Assembly: GCA_963700255.1 (NCBI GenBank)
Contig: CAVOWW010000038.1
Location: 17,917-81,916, forward strand
Source of the DNA: UBA10649 sp963700255
GTDB lineage: Bacteria > Actinomycetota > Actinomycetes > S36-B12
Reading direction: 5' to 3'
DNA: 64,000 nt
Below the pieces are notes generated by a model. The model was given only the letters and a program-made list of their open reading frames with translations. It made no database searches and was not told where the DNA came from. This document shows positions 47,023-57,632 of the stretch, piece after piece; the first letter of the stretch is position 1, and each line of letters starts with the position of its first letter. Both the position numbers and the translations under genes were made by a program.

Positions 47023-47950
47023 GCTGCTCCTCGAAACGCGGGCCGATGGCTAGGTCCTCCGTCAGTCGTCGAACGCTGTCGTCGTGCCGGAAGTCGGTGA
47101 TGTGCAGCCCGGCGACGCCGGGGAGCGAGAGGGCATGCTCGGCGAGCTCGCGGACCAGCCGGTAGGACTCCTCCCTGGGGTCCTCGTTCCCGGCGACCCG
47201 GTCGATGGTGGCCTGGGGGACGCTGATGCCAGGGACGTGCTCGTTCATGAAGCCCAGGGCACGCGCCGTCTTGGTGAGGCACACGGTGGGCAGGATGGCG
47301 GCCCGCTCGGCTACCCCGTTGGCGACGCACGCCGCCATGAACGCCTCGAGCTGCTCGGGGCGGTAGTGGATCTGCAGCTGGAGGAATCGGGCGCCGGCGT
47401 CGACCTTCTTCAGGGCCCGCTCCGCGCGGTACTCGAGGGGAGGCGCCGTGGGGTTCTCGACGGCGCCGATGAACAGGTGCGGGGGCGCCTTCATCGAGCG
47501 GCCCGACAGGTACATCCCGGTGCCCATGATGGACGCCACCTTGACCAGCTGCGGGCCGTCGAGGTCGTACACGCGGCGGGCCTCGGGCTCGTCGCCGGCG
47601 GTGACGTCGTCGCCCGTGAGCGCGCAGATGTTCTGCACGCCGAACATGGAGACGCCGACGATGTCGGACTGGATGGCGAGCCGGTTCTTGTCCCGGCACA
47701 CCACCTGCAGGATCGGGTTGTAGCCGAGCTGCGTCAGTGCGATGGCCATGGCGGTGTTCGAGGCGTGGGCGTGCGCGGCCGGATTGTCGGTGACGTTGAT
47801 CGCGTCGACCCAGGGCGCGAGGCGCTCGGCGGCCGCCTTGACGTCGTCCAGGGTCCCGCCATCGAAGGACGGGAACTCGGCCGTCGCGATGGGGCGGTGC
47901 CGCGACTCGCACAGCCGCTCGAAGGCGTTGGCGCCCTCGGGGCCGATCAT
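47006..47950 (-). CDS. metF: Methylenetetrahydrofolate reductase (MetF family)
   Basis: A 314-residue TIM-barrel reductase. RPIATAEFPSFDGGTLDDVK, VDAINVTDNPAAHAHASN, ALTGDDVTAGDEPEARRVYD and GARFLQLQIHYRPEQLEAFM fit the MTHFR family. Next to the methyl-THF-forming methyltransferase it probably oxidises methyl-THF to methylene-THF, opposite to the biosynthetic direction. The ATG at 47950 overlaps the small cysteine-rich MetV-like gene by 4 bases, an arrangement like the metV-metF pairs of acetogens. Confidence 0.88.
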   Translation of the reverse strand: MIGPEGANAFERLCESRHRPIATAEFPSFDGGTLDDVKAAAERLAPWVDAINVTDNPAAHAHASNTAMAIALTQLGYNPILQVVCRDKNRLAIQSDIVGVSMFGVQNICALTGDDVTAGDEPEARRVYDLDGPQLVKVASIMGTGMYLSGRSMKAPPHLFIGAVENPTAPPLEYRAERALKKVDAGARFLQLQIHYRPEQLEAFMAACVANGVAERAAILPTVCLTKTARALGFMNEHVPGISVPQATIDRVAGNEDPREESYRLVRELAEHALSLPGVAGLHITDFRHDDSVRRLTEDLAIGPRFEEQHAHSA

Positions 47951-48327
47951 GCGTGATCCACGGCGGCGGCCCACCCCGGCGGTGTCTGGCGGTCCTTGCC
48001 GTTGACGAGGTTCAGCCACGAGGACTGGCCCTGCAGCGCGTTGTTGACGGGCGGGCGGAGGTGGTCGAACTCCTCGCGCCACGATCGGGGGAGCAGCGGC
48101 AGGTGCTCGGCGCGATGATGGGCCTTCACCCACACGCAGCGCATGTCGGGTTCCACCTCGCAGCCGCCGTCCTCGCGGACGCCTCCGCAGGGTCCGTTGC
48201 GGAGGGTCTTGGGGCAGGTCATCGGGCAGGTCATGCCGGTGCTGTGCAGCACGCACTGGCCGCACATGCGGCAGTCCCACACGGGCTTCTTGACCGCGTG
48301 CTCGAGCAGGGGCAGGAGGCCGCCCAT
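47947..48327 (-). CDS. MetV-like cysteine-rich partner of methylenetetrahydrofolate reductase
   Basis: A 126-residue protein matching the MTHFR C-terminal family (PF12225). It is rich in cysteine: VWDCRMCGQCVLHSTGMTCP, then MTCPKTLRNGPCGGVREDGG and CEVEPDMRC. In acetogens the related MetV binds iron-sulfur clusters and zinc and forms a complex with MetF. The ATG at 48327 (MGGLLPLLEHAVKKP) is preferred over a GTG at 48354, which would overlap the corrinoid-protein gene by 20 bases. It is too short to be a full MetV, which is nearer 200 residues. Confidence 0.75.
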   Translation of the reverse strand: MGGLLPLLEHAVKKPVWDCRMCGQCVLHSTGMTCPMTCPKTLRNGPCGGVREDGGCEVEPDMRCVWVKAHHRAEHLPLLPRSWREEFDHLRPPVNNALQGQSSWLNLVNGKDRQTPPGWAAAVDHA

Positions 48328-48334
48328 CGGGTGG

Positions 48335-49000
48335 CTAGGCCTTCGCCGCGGCACGCTTGACGGCGAGGAGCGCCTTCGCCTTGCGCACCGCCGTTGCGGC
48401 GTCGGCCGCGTAGCCGTCCGCCCCGCAGACGTCCGCGTACTCCTGCGTCACGGGCGCGCCCCCGACCATGATGATGACCTGGTCGCGGAGGCCGGCCTTC
48501 TCTATCGCGTTGATGTTGGCCTTGAACATCGGCATCGTCGTGGTGAGGAAGGCCGACATGCCGACGAGGTCCGGCTTGTGCTCCTCGATGGCGGCGATGA
48601 ACTTCTCCGGTGGTGCCTGCACCCCGATGTCGATCACGTGGAAGCCGGCCCCCTCCAGCATGATGTTGACGAGGTTCTTGCCGATGTCGTGGACGTCGCC
48701 CTTCACGGTGCCCATGACGAAGGTCCCCACGGTCTCGGCGCCGGTCTGCGCCAGCAGCGGACGCAGGATGTCGAGGGCTCCCGACATCGCCCTGCCGGCG
48801 ATGAGCATCTCGGGCACGAAGTAGTCGCCTCGCTCGAAGCGGGCACCCACCTCCTCGAGAGAGGGGATCAGCGCATCGAACAGGATCTGGTCCGGGCCCA
48901 TGCCCATCTCGAGGCCCTGGTTGGTCAGGTCCTTCACGGCCGGGCCGTTGCCCACCATGGTCTCGTCGTAGAGCCCCTTGAGGATGTCGTCGGGAGTCAT
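48335..49000 (-). CDS. Corrinoid (cobalamin-binding) protein of a methyltransferase system
   Basis: A 221-residue protein of the MtmC/MttC/MtgC type. The helical cap domain (residues 1-85) is followed by the Rossmann B12 domain. The lower-ligand histidine is His104 in the motif D-x-H-x-x-G (KGDVHDIGKNLVNIML); VIDIGVQAPPEKFIAAI and VGMSAFLTTTMPMFK follow, and IIMVGGAPVTQEYADVCGAD ends the fold. It carries the methyl group between the MttB-like enzyme and the methyl-THF methyltransferase. Its ATG overlaps the IclR stop by 4 bases. Confidence 0.95.
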   Translation of the reverse strand: MTPDDILKGLYDETMVGNGPAVKDLTNQGLEMGMGPDQILFDALIPSLEEVGARFERGDYFVPEMLIAGRAMSGALDILRPLLAQTGAETVGTFVMGTVKGDVHDIGKNLVNIMLEGAGFHVIDIGVQAPPEKFIAAIEEHKPDLVGMSAFLTTTMPMFKANINAIEKAGLRDQVIIMVGGAPVTQEYADVCGADGYAADAATAVRKAKALLAVKRAAAKA

Positions 49001-49770
49001 GCGGCGCCTGCCTTCCTGCTCTTGTCCGGTGTGTGGCCCAGCTGCGCTGACAGGGCCGCCGCCTCGCGGGTGAGGAGGAGGCCGAGGGGTTCCTGCTGGT
49101 CGCGGCCGATCCGCACGGACGGACCGGAGATCGACAGCGCGGCCACGACGTTGCCGCCGGGTCCTCGCACCGGAGCGGCCACGGCCACCAGGCCGGGCTC
49201 GAGCTCGGAGTCGGCGACCGCCCAGCCCCTGTCGCGCACCTGGGCGAGCTCGGCCTCGAGGCGCGTGCGGCTGCTGATCGTGCGCGTGGTGCGGCGCTCG
49301 AGCCGGCCGTCGGGAAGGGCGGCACCGGCGGCCAGGAAGACCTTGCCGAGGGCGGTGCAGTGCAGCGGCAGCCGCAGGCCGACCCAGTTGACGTTCCCCA
49401 TGAGGAACGTGGAGTCGACCTGGGCGATCTGCTCGACCTCGTGCCCGACCATGACGGCGAGGTTGATGGTCTCCCCGGTCGTCTCGCTGAGGAGGTCCAG
49501 ATGGGGCGCCGACAGGGCGATCAGCTCGTCGGAGGGGCGGCCGGAGTGCGCGAAGCGCGTGAGGACGGCTCCTGGCCGGAGGACGCCGTCGTCGTGGCGA
49601 GCCACCAGCTCGTGACGCTCCAGGCTGGTCAGGAGGCGGGAGAGCGTGCTCTTGGCGAGGCCGGTGGTGCGCTGCAGGTCGGTGAAGGTGGGGGCGGGAT
49701 CGGCCGCCAGGATGGCGACGAGGAGGGTGGCGGCCCGATCGACGGCCTGGGTGCCCGTGGATGCCTGCAT
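48997..49770 (-). CDS. IclR-family transcriptional regulator
   Basis: A 257-residue regulator with a winged helix (QAVDRAATLLVAILAADP, TDLQRTTGLAKSTLSRLLTS) and the IclR effector domain (LPLHCTALGKVFLAAGAALP, GLVAVAAPVRGPGGNVVAAL). It leads the operon for the corrinoid protein and C1-THF genes, and faces the MttB-like gene. Two overlapping palindromes in the gap are its probable operator, so it should control both directions. The ATG at 49770 has a perfect ribosome binding site (ggaggtgac). Confidence 0.93.
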   Translation of the reverse strand: MQASTGTQAVDRAATLLVAILAADPAPTFTDLQRTTGLAKSTLSRLLTSLERHELVARHDDGVLRPGAVLTRFAHSGRPSDELIALSAPHLDLLSETTGETINLAVMVGHEVEQIAQVDSTFLMGNVNWVGLRLPLHCTALGKVFLAAGAALPDGRLERRTTRTISSRTRLEAELAQVRDRGWAVADSELEPGLVAVAAPVRGPGGNVVAALSISGPSVRIGRDQQEPLGLLLTREAAALSAQLGHTPDKSRKAGAA

Positions 49771-49782
49771 GTCACCTCCAAA

Positions 49783-49809
49783 GTTCCGCATTATGGAACA
49801 AAAGTTCCA
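49783..49809. promoter_or_regulatory. Overlapping palindromes, probable IclR operator
   Basis: GTTCCGCATTATGGAAC (49783-49799) and TGGAACAAAAGTTCCA (49794-49809) are both perfect dyads at their arms and share the middle GGAAC. GTTCC and GGAAC arms are typical of IclR-family sites. The element lies 13 bases from the IclR start and 77 bases from the MttB-like start. Confidence 0.7.
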
Positions 49810-49885
49810 CGGCGCGAGTGTAGGATCGCCGCCACGCCCGGTCAACCACATCGGCCAAGGCCGACCCGAACCGAAGGACGCGCCC

Positions 49886-51325
49886 GTGTTCGTCAACAAG
49901 ATGCCGCGTTACGAGATCCTCTCCGAGCAGGCGATGGAGACCCTCGACACCGGGTGGAAGCGGATCCTGACCGAGCTCGGCATCGAGTTCATGAAGCCGG
50001 AGGCGCTCGACCTCTTCCGGGCGGCGGGCCAGAAGGTGGTCGACAACACGGTCTTCCTCGATCCGGACTTCGTGCTCGAGCAGGTCGCCAAGGCCCCGCG
50101 CGAGTTCGACATGCAGGCCCGCAACCACGCGCACGACGTGCACATCGGCGGCGACCACATGGTGTTCTCCAGCAACTACGGCTCGCCCTTCGTGCGCCGC
50201 GGCGATGTCCGTCGCGACGGGACGATGGACGACTTCCGCAACTTCTGCAAGCTCGCCCAGTCCTTCTCGGCCATGGACAGCGTCGGCGGTGTCGTGGTCG
50301 AGCCGAACGACGCGCCCCTCGACTCCCGTCATCTCGACATGGTGTCGACCGCGCTCATCTACACCGACAAGATCATCATGGGCAACGTCGTCAGCCAGGG
50401 GAACGCACTCGACACGATCGCCATGGGGGAGATGGTGTTCGGAGGGCGGCAGGCTATCGAGGACAAGCCCTTCTGCATCTCGCTGGTCAACTGCAACTCG
50501 CCCCTGCGGTGGGACGACCGCATGCTCGATGCCCAGTTCGAGTACACGAAGGCCAACCAGCCGGTCATCATGACGCCGTTCCTCCTGATGGGTGCCATGT
50601 CGCCCGTGACCATCCCGGCCGCCCTCGTGCAGCAGATCGCCGAGTCCCTCTCCGGCATCGCGCTGTCGCAGCTGATCCGCCCGGGTGCCCCTGTCGTGTT
50701 CGGCTCCTTCCTCTCCAACATCGACATGCAGTCGGGGTCGCCGCAGTTCGGGACGCCGGAGTCGGCCATCGGGCTGCTGTGCACGGGCCAGATCGCCCGC
50801 CGGTTCGGCCTGCCGTTCCGCACGGGCGGCGGCCTGAACTCCTCGCAGACGCCGGATGCGCAGTCCGCGTACGAGTCCCTCATGACGATGCTCCCGACGT
50901 TCCTCGCGGGGACCAACTTCGTCATGCACACGGCCGGCTGGCTCGAGGGCGGGCTGGTCGCCAGCTACGAGAAGTACGTGATGGACGTCCAGGTCCTGGA
51001 GTCACTGCAGCATGAGTTCACCCCGCTCGAGATCGACGAGGAGTCGATGGCGTTCGGTGCGCACGAGGAGGTCGGCCATGGCGGCCACTTCCTCGGGGCC
51101 ATGCACACGATGGAGCGCTTCCGCGAGTGCTTCTACCGCCCGTTCCTCTCCAGCTCGGACAACTTCGAGCGCTGGACCCGGCTCGGAGCCCGCGACACGG
51201 CGACCCGGGCGGGGGAGATCGCCGACAAGAAGCTGGAGGAGTACGAGCTGCCGGAGATGGACCCGGCCCTCCGTGAGGAGCTGGAGGCCTTCGTCGCCCG
51301 CCGTCGCACCGAGCTCGGCGACTGA
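49886..51325 (+). CDS. MttB-family methyltransferase without pyrrolysine, probable glycine betaine:corrinoid methyltransferase
   Basis: A 479-residue protein of the trimethylamine methyltransferase family (PF06253). It starts VFVNKMPRYEILSEQAMETL and holds family stretches such as ALIYTDKIIMGNVVSQGNAL and FGLPFRTGGGLNSSQTPDA. No amber codon interrupts the frame, so it belongs to the non-pyrrolysine branch that includes MtgB (glycine betaine), MtpB (proline betaine) and MtcB (carnitine). With betA, betB and dimethylglycine dehydrogenase nearby, glycine betaine is the most likely methyl donor. The GTG at 49886 has a ribosome binding site (gaagga) at proper spacing. betA follows after one base. 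Confidence 0.88.
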   Translation: MFVNKMPRYEILSEQAMETLDTGWKRILTELGIEFMKPEALDLFRAAGQKVVDNTVFLDPDFVLEQVAKAPREFDMQARNHAHDVHIGGDHMVFSSNYGSPFVRRGDVRRDGTMDDFRNFCKLAQSFSAMDSVGGVVVEPNDAPLDSRHLDMVSTALIYTDKIIMGNVVSQGNALDTIAMGEMVFGGRQAIEDKPFCISLVNCNSPLRWDDRMLDAQFEYTKANQPVIMTPFLLMGAMSPVTIPAALVQQIAESLSGIALSQLIRPGAPVVFGSFLSNIDMQSGSPQFGTPESAIGLLCTGQIARRFGLPFRTGGGLNSSQTPDAQSAYESLMTMLPTFLAGTNFVMHTAGWLEGGLVASYEKYVMDVQVLESLQHEFTPLEIDEESMAFGAHEEVGHGGHFLGAMHTMERFRECFYRPFLSSSDNFERWTRLGARDTATRAGEIADKKLEEYELPEMDPALREELEAFVARRRTELGD

Positions 51326-51326
51326 C

Positions 51327-52988
51327 ATGGCCAAGACGTACGACTACGTCATCGTCGGTGGCGGCTCCGCCGGCAGCGCGCTCGCCAACCGCCTCTCCGC
51401 GGACCCGGCCCGATCCGTGCTGGTGCTGGAGGCCGGTCGTCCCGACAGCTGGTGGGATGTCTACCTCCACATGCCAGCAGCGCTGACCTTCCCGATCGGC
51501 AACCCGCGCTACGACTGGATGTACAGCACCGACCCGGAGCCGCACATGAACGGCCGCCGGATATCGGCCGGCCGCGGCAAGGTCCTCGGCGGCTCGAGCA
51601 GCATCAACGGGATGATCTTCCAGCGCGGCAATCCGCTCGACTACGAGCGATGGGGAGCCGACGCGGGCATGGGGACCTGGGACTACGCCCACTGCCTGCC
51701 CTACTTCAAGAGGATGGAGACCTGTCCCACCGGGCCCGATGAGTGGCGCGGCGGCTCAGGGCCCCTGAGGCTCGAGCGCGGACCGGTCGAGAACCCGTTG
51801 TTCGATGCCTTCTTCGCGGCGACGCAGCAGGCCGGGTACTCACTCACGCCCGATGTCAACGGCTACCGCCAGGAGGGCTTCGCGGCCTTCGACCAGAGCC
51901 TCCAGCGGGGGCGGCGGCTGTCGGCTGCCGGCGCCTACCTGCACCCGGTCATGGACCGGCCCAACCTCACCGTGCTGACCCGCGCGCTCGTCTCGAAGGT
52001 CCTCATGGACGGCACCCGTGCGACCGGCGTGGAGGTGATCGACGCCAAGGGCGCCAAGCGGAAGGTGTCGGCGGGCGAGGTCATCCTGTGCGGGGGCGCG
52101 TTCAACTCGCCCCAGGTGCTGCAGCTCTCCGGCATCGGCGATGCCGACCACCTCCGCAGCATCGGGGTCGACCCCGTGCACCACCTGCCGGGCGTGGGGG
52201 AGAACCTGCAGGACCACCTCGAGGTCTACGTGCAGCACTCGGCCAAGCAGCCGGTGTCGCTCAACCCGAACCTCAAGCTGTGGAAGCGGCCGTTCATCGG
52301 TGCGGAGTGGCTCTTCCTGCGGTCGGGACCCGGCGCCTCGAACCACTTCGAGGGCGGTGGCTTCACGCGCAGCAACGACGAGGTCGACTACCCGAACCTC
52401 ATGTTCCACTTCCTGCCGATCGCCGTCCGCTACGACGGCACCTCGCCCGCCGGCGGCCATGGCTACCAGGTCCACATCGGCCCGATGTACTCGGACGCCC
52501 GCGGCCGGGTCCGCATCACGAGCGCCGACCCCACGGCCGCGCCGTCGATCCTCTTCAACTACCTGTCCACGGAGCAGGACCGGCGGGAGTGGGTGGAGGC
52601 CGTGGCAGTGGCGCGGGACATCATGGCCCAGCCCGCCTTCGCCCCCTACGACGGTGGCGAGATATCGCCGGGACCGGATGTCTGCACGCCCGAGCAGATC
52701 CTGGAGTGGGTGCGCCACGACGGCGAGACCGCCTACCACCCGTCGTGCACCTGCCGGATGGGCGTGGACGAGATGGCCGTGGTCGATCCCCTGACCATGC
52801 AGGTGCGCGGCACCGAAGGCCTTCGGGTGGTGGACGCCTCGGTGATGCCGTACGTCACCAACGCGAACCTCTACGCGCCGACGATGATGGTCGCCGAGAA
52901 GGCGGCCGACCTCATCATTGGCGCCAATCCGCTGCCGCCCGAGCAGGTTTCGTTCTATCGTCACCGTGACCAGCAGGCGACCGCGTAG
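51327..52988 (+). CDS. betA: Choline dehydrogenase-like GMC oxidoreductase
   Basis: A 553-residue FAD enzyme of the glucose-methanol-choline family. The nucleotide motif is DYVIVGGGSAGSALANRLSA, the GMC signature GRGKVLGGSSSINGMIF, and the catalytic histidine region AYHPSCTCRMGVDEM with VVDASVMPYVTNANLYAPTM. It oxidises choline to betaine aldehyde if BetA, which context favours; GMC enzymes vary in substrate. The ATG lies one base after the MttB-like stop, so both are co-expressed. A 49-base gap precedes betB. Confidence 0.88.
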   Translation: MAKTYDYVIVGGGSAGSALANRLSADPARSVLVLEAGRPDSWWDVYLHMPAALTFPIGNPRYDWMYSTDPEPHMNGRRISAGRGKVLGGSSSINGMIFQRGNPLDYERWGADAGMGTWDYAHCLPYFKRMETCPTGPDEWRGGSGPLRLERGPVENPLFDAFFAATQQAGYSLTPDVNGYRQEGFAAFDQSLQRGRRLSAAGAYLHPVMDRPNLTVLTRALVSKVLMDGTRATGVEVIDAKGAKRKVSAGEVILCGGAFNSPQVLQLSGIGDADHLRSIGVDPVHHLPGVGENLQDHLEVYVQHSAKQPVSLNPNLKLWKRPFIGAEWLFLRSGPGASNHFEGGGFTRSNDEVDYPNLMFHFLPIAVRYDGTSPAGGHGYQVHIGPMYSDARGRVRITSADPTAAPSILFNYLSTEQDRREWVEAVAVARDIMAQPAFAPYDGGEISPGPDVCTPEQILEWVRHDGETAYHPSCTCRMGVDEMAVVDPLTMQVRGTEGLRVVDASVMPYVTNANLYAPTMMVAEKAADLIIGANPLPPEQVSFYRHRDQQATA

Positions 52989-53037
52989 CGGACCACGGGT
53001 CATCCGGGAACGGCGAGACTGAGCGGGGGCACGTGCG

Positions 53038-54527
53038 TTGGCAGACCTGCTGATCGATGGTCGATGGGTGTCCGCGGTGGCGGGCCGCACCCGGGAGATC
53101 CGGTGCCCTGCTGACGGCGCCCTGGTCGCCGTCGTCGACGAGGCAGGTCCTGAGGACACCGTGGCGGCCATCGAGGCCGCTCGCCGCGCGTTCGACGACG
53201 GCCCGTGGCGGCACACCCTCGCCACCGAGCGCTCGGCCCTGCTCGGCCGGGTGGCCGACATCCTGGAGCGGGAGGCGGAGACCGTCGCGCGGGCGGAGTC
53301 CCTCGACACCGGCAAGCGCATCGTCGAGGCCCGCTACGACGTCGCCGACGTGGTGCGCTGCTTCCGCTACTTCGCCGGGGCGGCCCAGGGGCTCTCCGGG
53401 CGCCTGGTCGAGACCGGCGAGCCGACGATCGTCTCGCGCATCGCCTACGAGCCGGTCGGCGTCTGCGGGCTCATCACGCCCTGGAACTACCCGCTGCTGC
53501 AGGCCTCGTGGAAGGTCGCCCCCGCCCTCGCGGCCGGCAACACCTTCGTCATCAAGCCCAGTGAGCTCACCCCCAGCACGACGATCCTGCTCATGCAGTA
53601 CCTCGTCGAGGCCGGACTGCCGACGGGCGCGGGCAACCTCGTCCTCGGGGCCGGTTCGGAGGCCGGTGCCCCTCTGAGTGAGCACCCGTACGTCGACCTC
53701 GTCTCGTTCACCGGCGGGCTGGTCACCGGCCGTCGGGTCATGGCCGCGGCGGCCGGCACCGTGAAGAAGGTGGCGCTTGAGCTCGGGGGCAAGAACCCGA
53801 ACATCGTCTTCGCCGACGCCGACCTCGAGGCGGCGCTCGACAACGCCCTGACGGCCGTCTTCCTCCACTCCGGGCAGGTGTGCTCGGCCGGCGCCCGTCT
53901 CATCGTCGAGGAGTCGATCCACGACGCGTTCGTCGACGCCCTCGTGGAGCGGGCGGGCCATATCCGGCTCGGCGGTCCGTTCGACGACGCGGCGGAGACG
54001 GGGACCCTGATCTCGGCGGCGCACCAGGAGAAGGTCCAGCGCTACGTCGACGCGGCGGTCGCGGAGGGCGCGCTGCTGCGGTGCGGGGGCGCGCCCCCCG
54101 AGGATGCCGCGCTGGCCGTCGGGCACTACTTCCTGCCGACTGTCCTCGACGGGTGCGTCTCGGCCATGGGATGCGTGCAGGACGAGTCCTTCGGGCCGGT
54201 CCTGACGGTGGAGACGTTCCGGACCGAGGACGAGGCGGTCCGCATCGCCAACGACACCATGTACGGCCTCGCGGGGGCGGTCTGGTCCTCCGACGCCAGC
54301 CGTGTCCAGCGGGTGGCGGGGAGTCTTCGCCACGGGACCATCTGGATCAACGACTACCACCCGTACCTGCCCCAGGCGGAGTGGGGCGGCTTCAAGCAGT
54401 CAGGGGTAGGGCGTGAGCTCGGGCCGACGGGACTCCACGAGTACCTCGAGGCGAAGCACATCTACCAGAACCTCAGTCCTGCCCCGAGCGGCTGGTTCGG
54501 CGGGGCTCCGTCATCGGAGGGAACGGC

Positions 54528-54531
<4 letters not shown>
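53038..54531 (+). CDS. betB: Betaine aldehyde dehydrogenase
   Basis: A 497-residue NAD(P)-dependent aldehyde dehydrogenase. Motifs are GVCGLITPWNYPLLQASWKV, the catalytic glutamate in VALELGGKNPNIVF and the catalytic cysteine in HSGQVCSAGARLIVE. It would oxidise betaine aldehyde to glycine betaine; the general family is broad, but betA and the ProU-type transporter beside it support BetB. The start is an unusual TTG at 53038, chosen because it follows a strong ribosome binding site (gagcgggggc) and gives the normal N-terminus ADLLIDGRWV. The stop overlaps proV. Confidence 0.9.
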
Positions 54532-55673
<1,142 letters not shown>

Positions 55674-55677
<4 letters not shown>

Positions 55678-57632
55678 CGAGCGTCAAGGCAGCCCTTCGG
55701 CACAAGTGGGTGCTGATCGGGCTGATCCTCGTCGCCTGGTTCGTGCTGGCCACGGTCCTCCGCGGTGTCCACACGCTCGAGCTGTCCACCGCAACGAACA
55801 CGCCGTTCACGCAGTGGCTCACCGACGGCGCCGCCGCCATCCGCGGAAACCGCACAGAGAGCCCCGTCTTCGTGTACTTCTTCAACCCGATCCGGGTCGT
55901 GGTCGAGGGGTTCATCGAGGTCATACGCAGCGTGATCGCCGTCCCGGGCGAGGGCAACGTCATCCCCCTGGTGGGCTGGCTCGGCACGTTGGCCGTCATC
56001 GGCTACATCGTCTACGCCACCTCGAACCTGCGCACGTCGCTGCTGTCGATGGGCCTGCTGTTCGCCTGCGGGCTGCTCGGCATGTGGACCCTGACGATGG
56101 ACACCCTCGCGATGACCCTCGGGGCCGTTGCGCTGTCGCTGGCGATCGGCCTTCCGCTCGGTGTATGGGCCGGCCTGAGCGACAAGGTGATGGCGTTCTT
56201 CCGTCCGGGACTCGACCTCGCGCAGATCCTGCCCACGCTGGTCTATCTCGCGCCCCTCGCTCTGGTGTTCCTCATCGGCATCGCCGCTGCCACCATCGCC
56301 ACGCTGATCTACAGCGTGCCCATCTGCATCCGCATCACGGCGCACGCGGTGCGCAGCCTGCGCGCCGGACCGATCGAGGCTGCGCAGTCGATGGGGTCCA
56401 CCAAGTGGCAGCTCCTTCGCAAGGTGCAGCTGCCCATGGCCAAGCAGACGATCATCCTGGGCGTCAACCAGACGACACTCGCCGCGCTGTCATTCGTCGT
56501 GATCGCGGCGCTCATCGGTGCGCCCGGGCTCGGCAAGCCCGTCGTTGAGGCGTTGATCATCCGCAACGTGGGTGATGGCATCGTGGCCGGCCTGGCCGTG
56601 GTATTCCTCGCCATCATGCTGGACCGCGCCACCACGGCGGCCGTGATCAAGAACCAGTCCTTCGTGCAGGACACCGGCAAGGCGCGCACGCGACGCCGCA
56701 TAGGCCTCGTGGTGGGTGGCGTCCTCACCGTGATCGCCATCGTGCTCTCCCGGCAGGTGCTGTGGGCCGCGGTGTGGCCGGAGAGTCTGGACTTCTCGGA
56801 GCAGGTCGGGTCGGTGGCCAACACGATCGTCGACTGGATCACCTCGACCTTCTACTTCATCACGACGACGTTCAACGAGTACTTCACGGTCACGTTCCTC
56901 AACCCGCTCCAGGACCTGCTGGCGAACTCGCCCTGGTACCTCACCATCATCATGATCTCGGTCATCGCCGCCATCATCGGCGGGCGGGGGGTGGCGATCC
57001 TGTCGTTCGTGCTGCTGGGGCTCGTCGTCCTCATCGGGCTGTGGAACGACACGATGATCACGCTCGCCCAGGTGCTCATCGCCACCGTGATCACGATGGT
57101 GATCGGTGTCGTCCTCGGCGTCATGGCCGGCCGCAGCCAGCGCGTGGAGACGTACCTCAAGCCCTTCCTCGACGCCGGCCAGACGATGCCTGCGTTCGTG
57201 TACCTCGTTCCCGTGCTCGCGTTGTTCGGGCCGACCCGGTTCGCTGCCATCGTGTGCGGCGTCTTCTACGCGGCGCCTGTCGTGGTGCGGGTGGTGGCTG
57301 ACGGCGTGCGCGGCGTGCCGACCGAGATGGTCGAAGCGGCGACGTCGGCCGGCTCGACCCCGACCCAGATCATCACCAAGGTGCAGCTCCCTGCGTCCAA
57401 GAAGTCCCTGCTCCTCGGGGCCAACCAGGGACTGATCTTCGTGCTGGCCGTCATCGTGATCGGCGGGTTCGTCGGCGCGGGCGGCCTCGGATACCTCGTC
57501 ATCGTCGGCCAGTCGAAGCCGGAACTGGCGGGGAAGGGACTGGCGGCTGGGCTGGCGATCGTGCTGCTGGGCATCACCCTCGACCGGATCACGCAGGCCA
57601 CTGCGCGCCGTACGGGCAATCCGGGCAGCTGA
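55674..57632 (+). CDS. Double-length ProW-type permease of a betaine/choline ABC transporter
   Basis: A 652-residue membrane protein with two complete permease domains in one chain. The first EAA loop is AGPIEAAQSMGSTKWQLLRK and the second PTEMVEAATSAGSTPTQIIT. Each half ends with the APGLGKPVVEALI or GAGGLGYLVIVGQ motif of ProW-like permeases. ProU and OpuA normally use two copies of one permease; here both halves are covalently linked but differ in sequence. The start overlaps proV (ATGA). It would move glycine betaine, choline or similar compounds. Confidence 0.92.

Noticed and set aside
49886..51325. Pyrrolysine-containing trimethylamine methyltransferase
   Set aside because: There is no in-frame TAG in the gene, and no pyl genes are in the window, so it belongs to the non-pyrrolysine branch.
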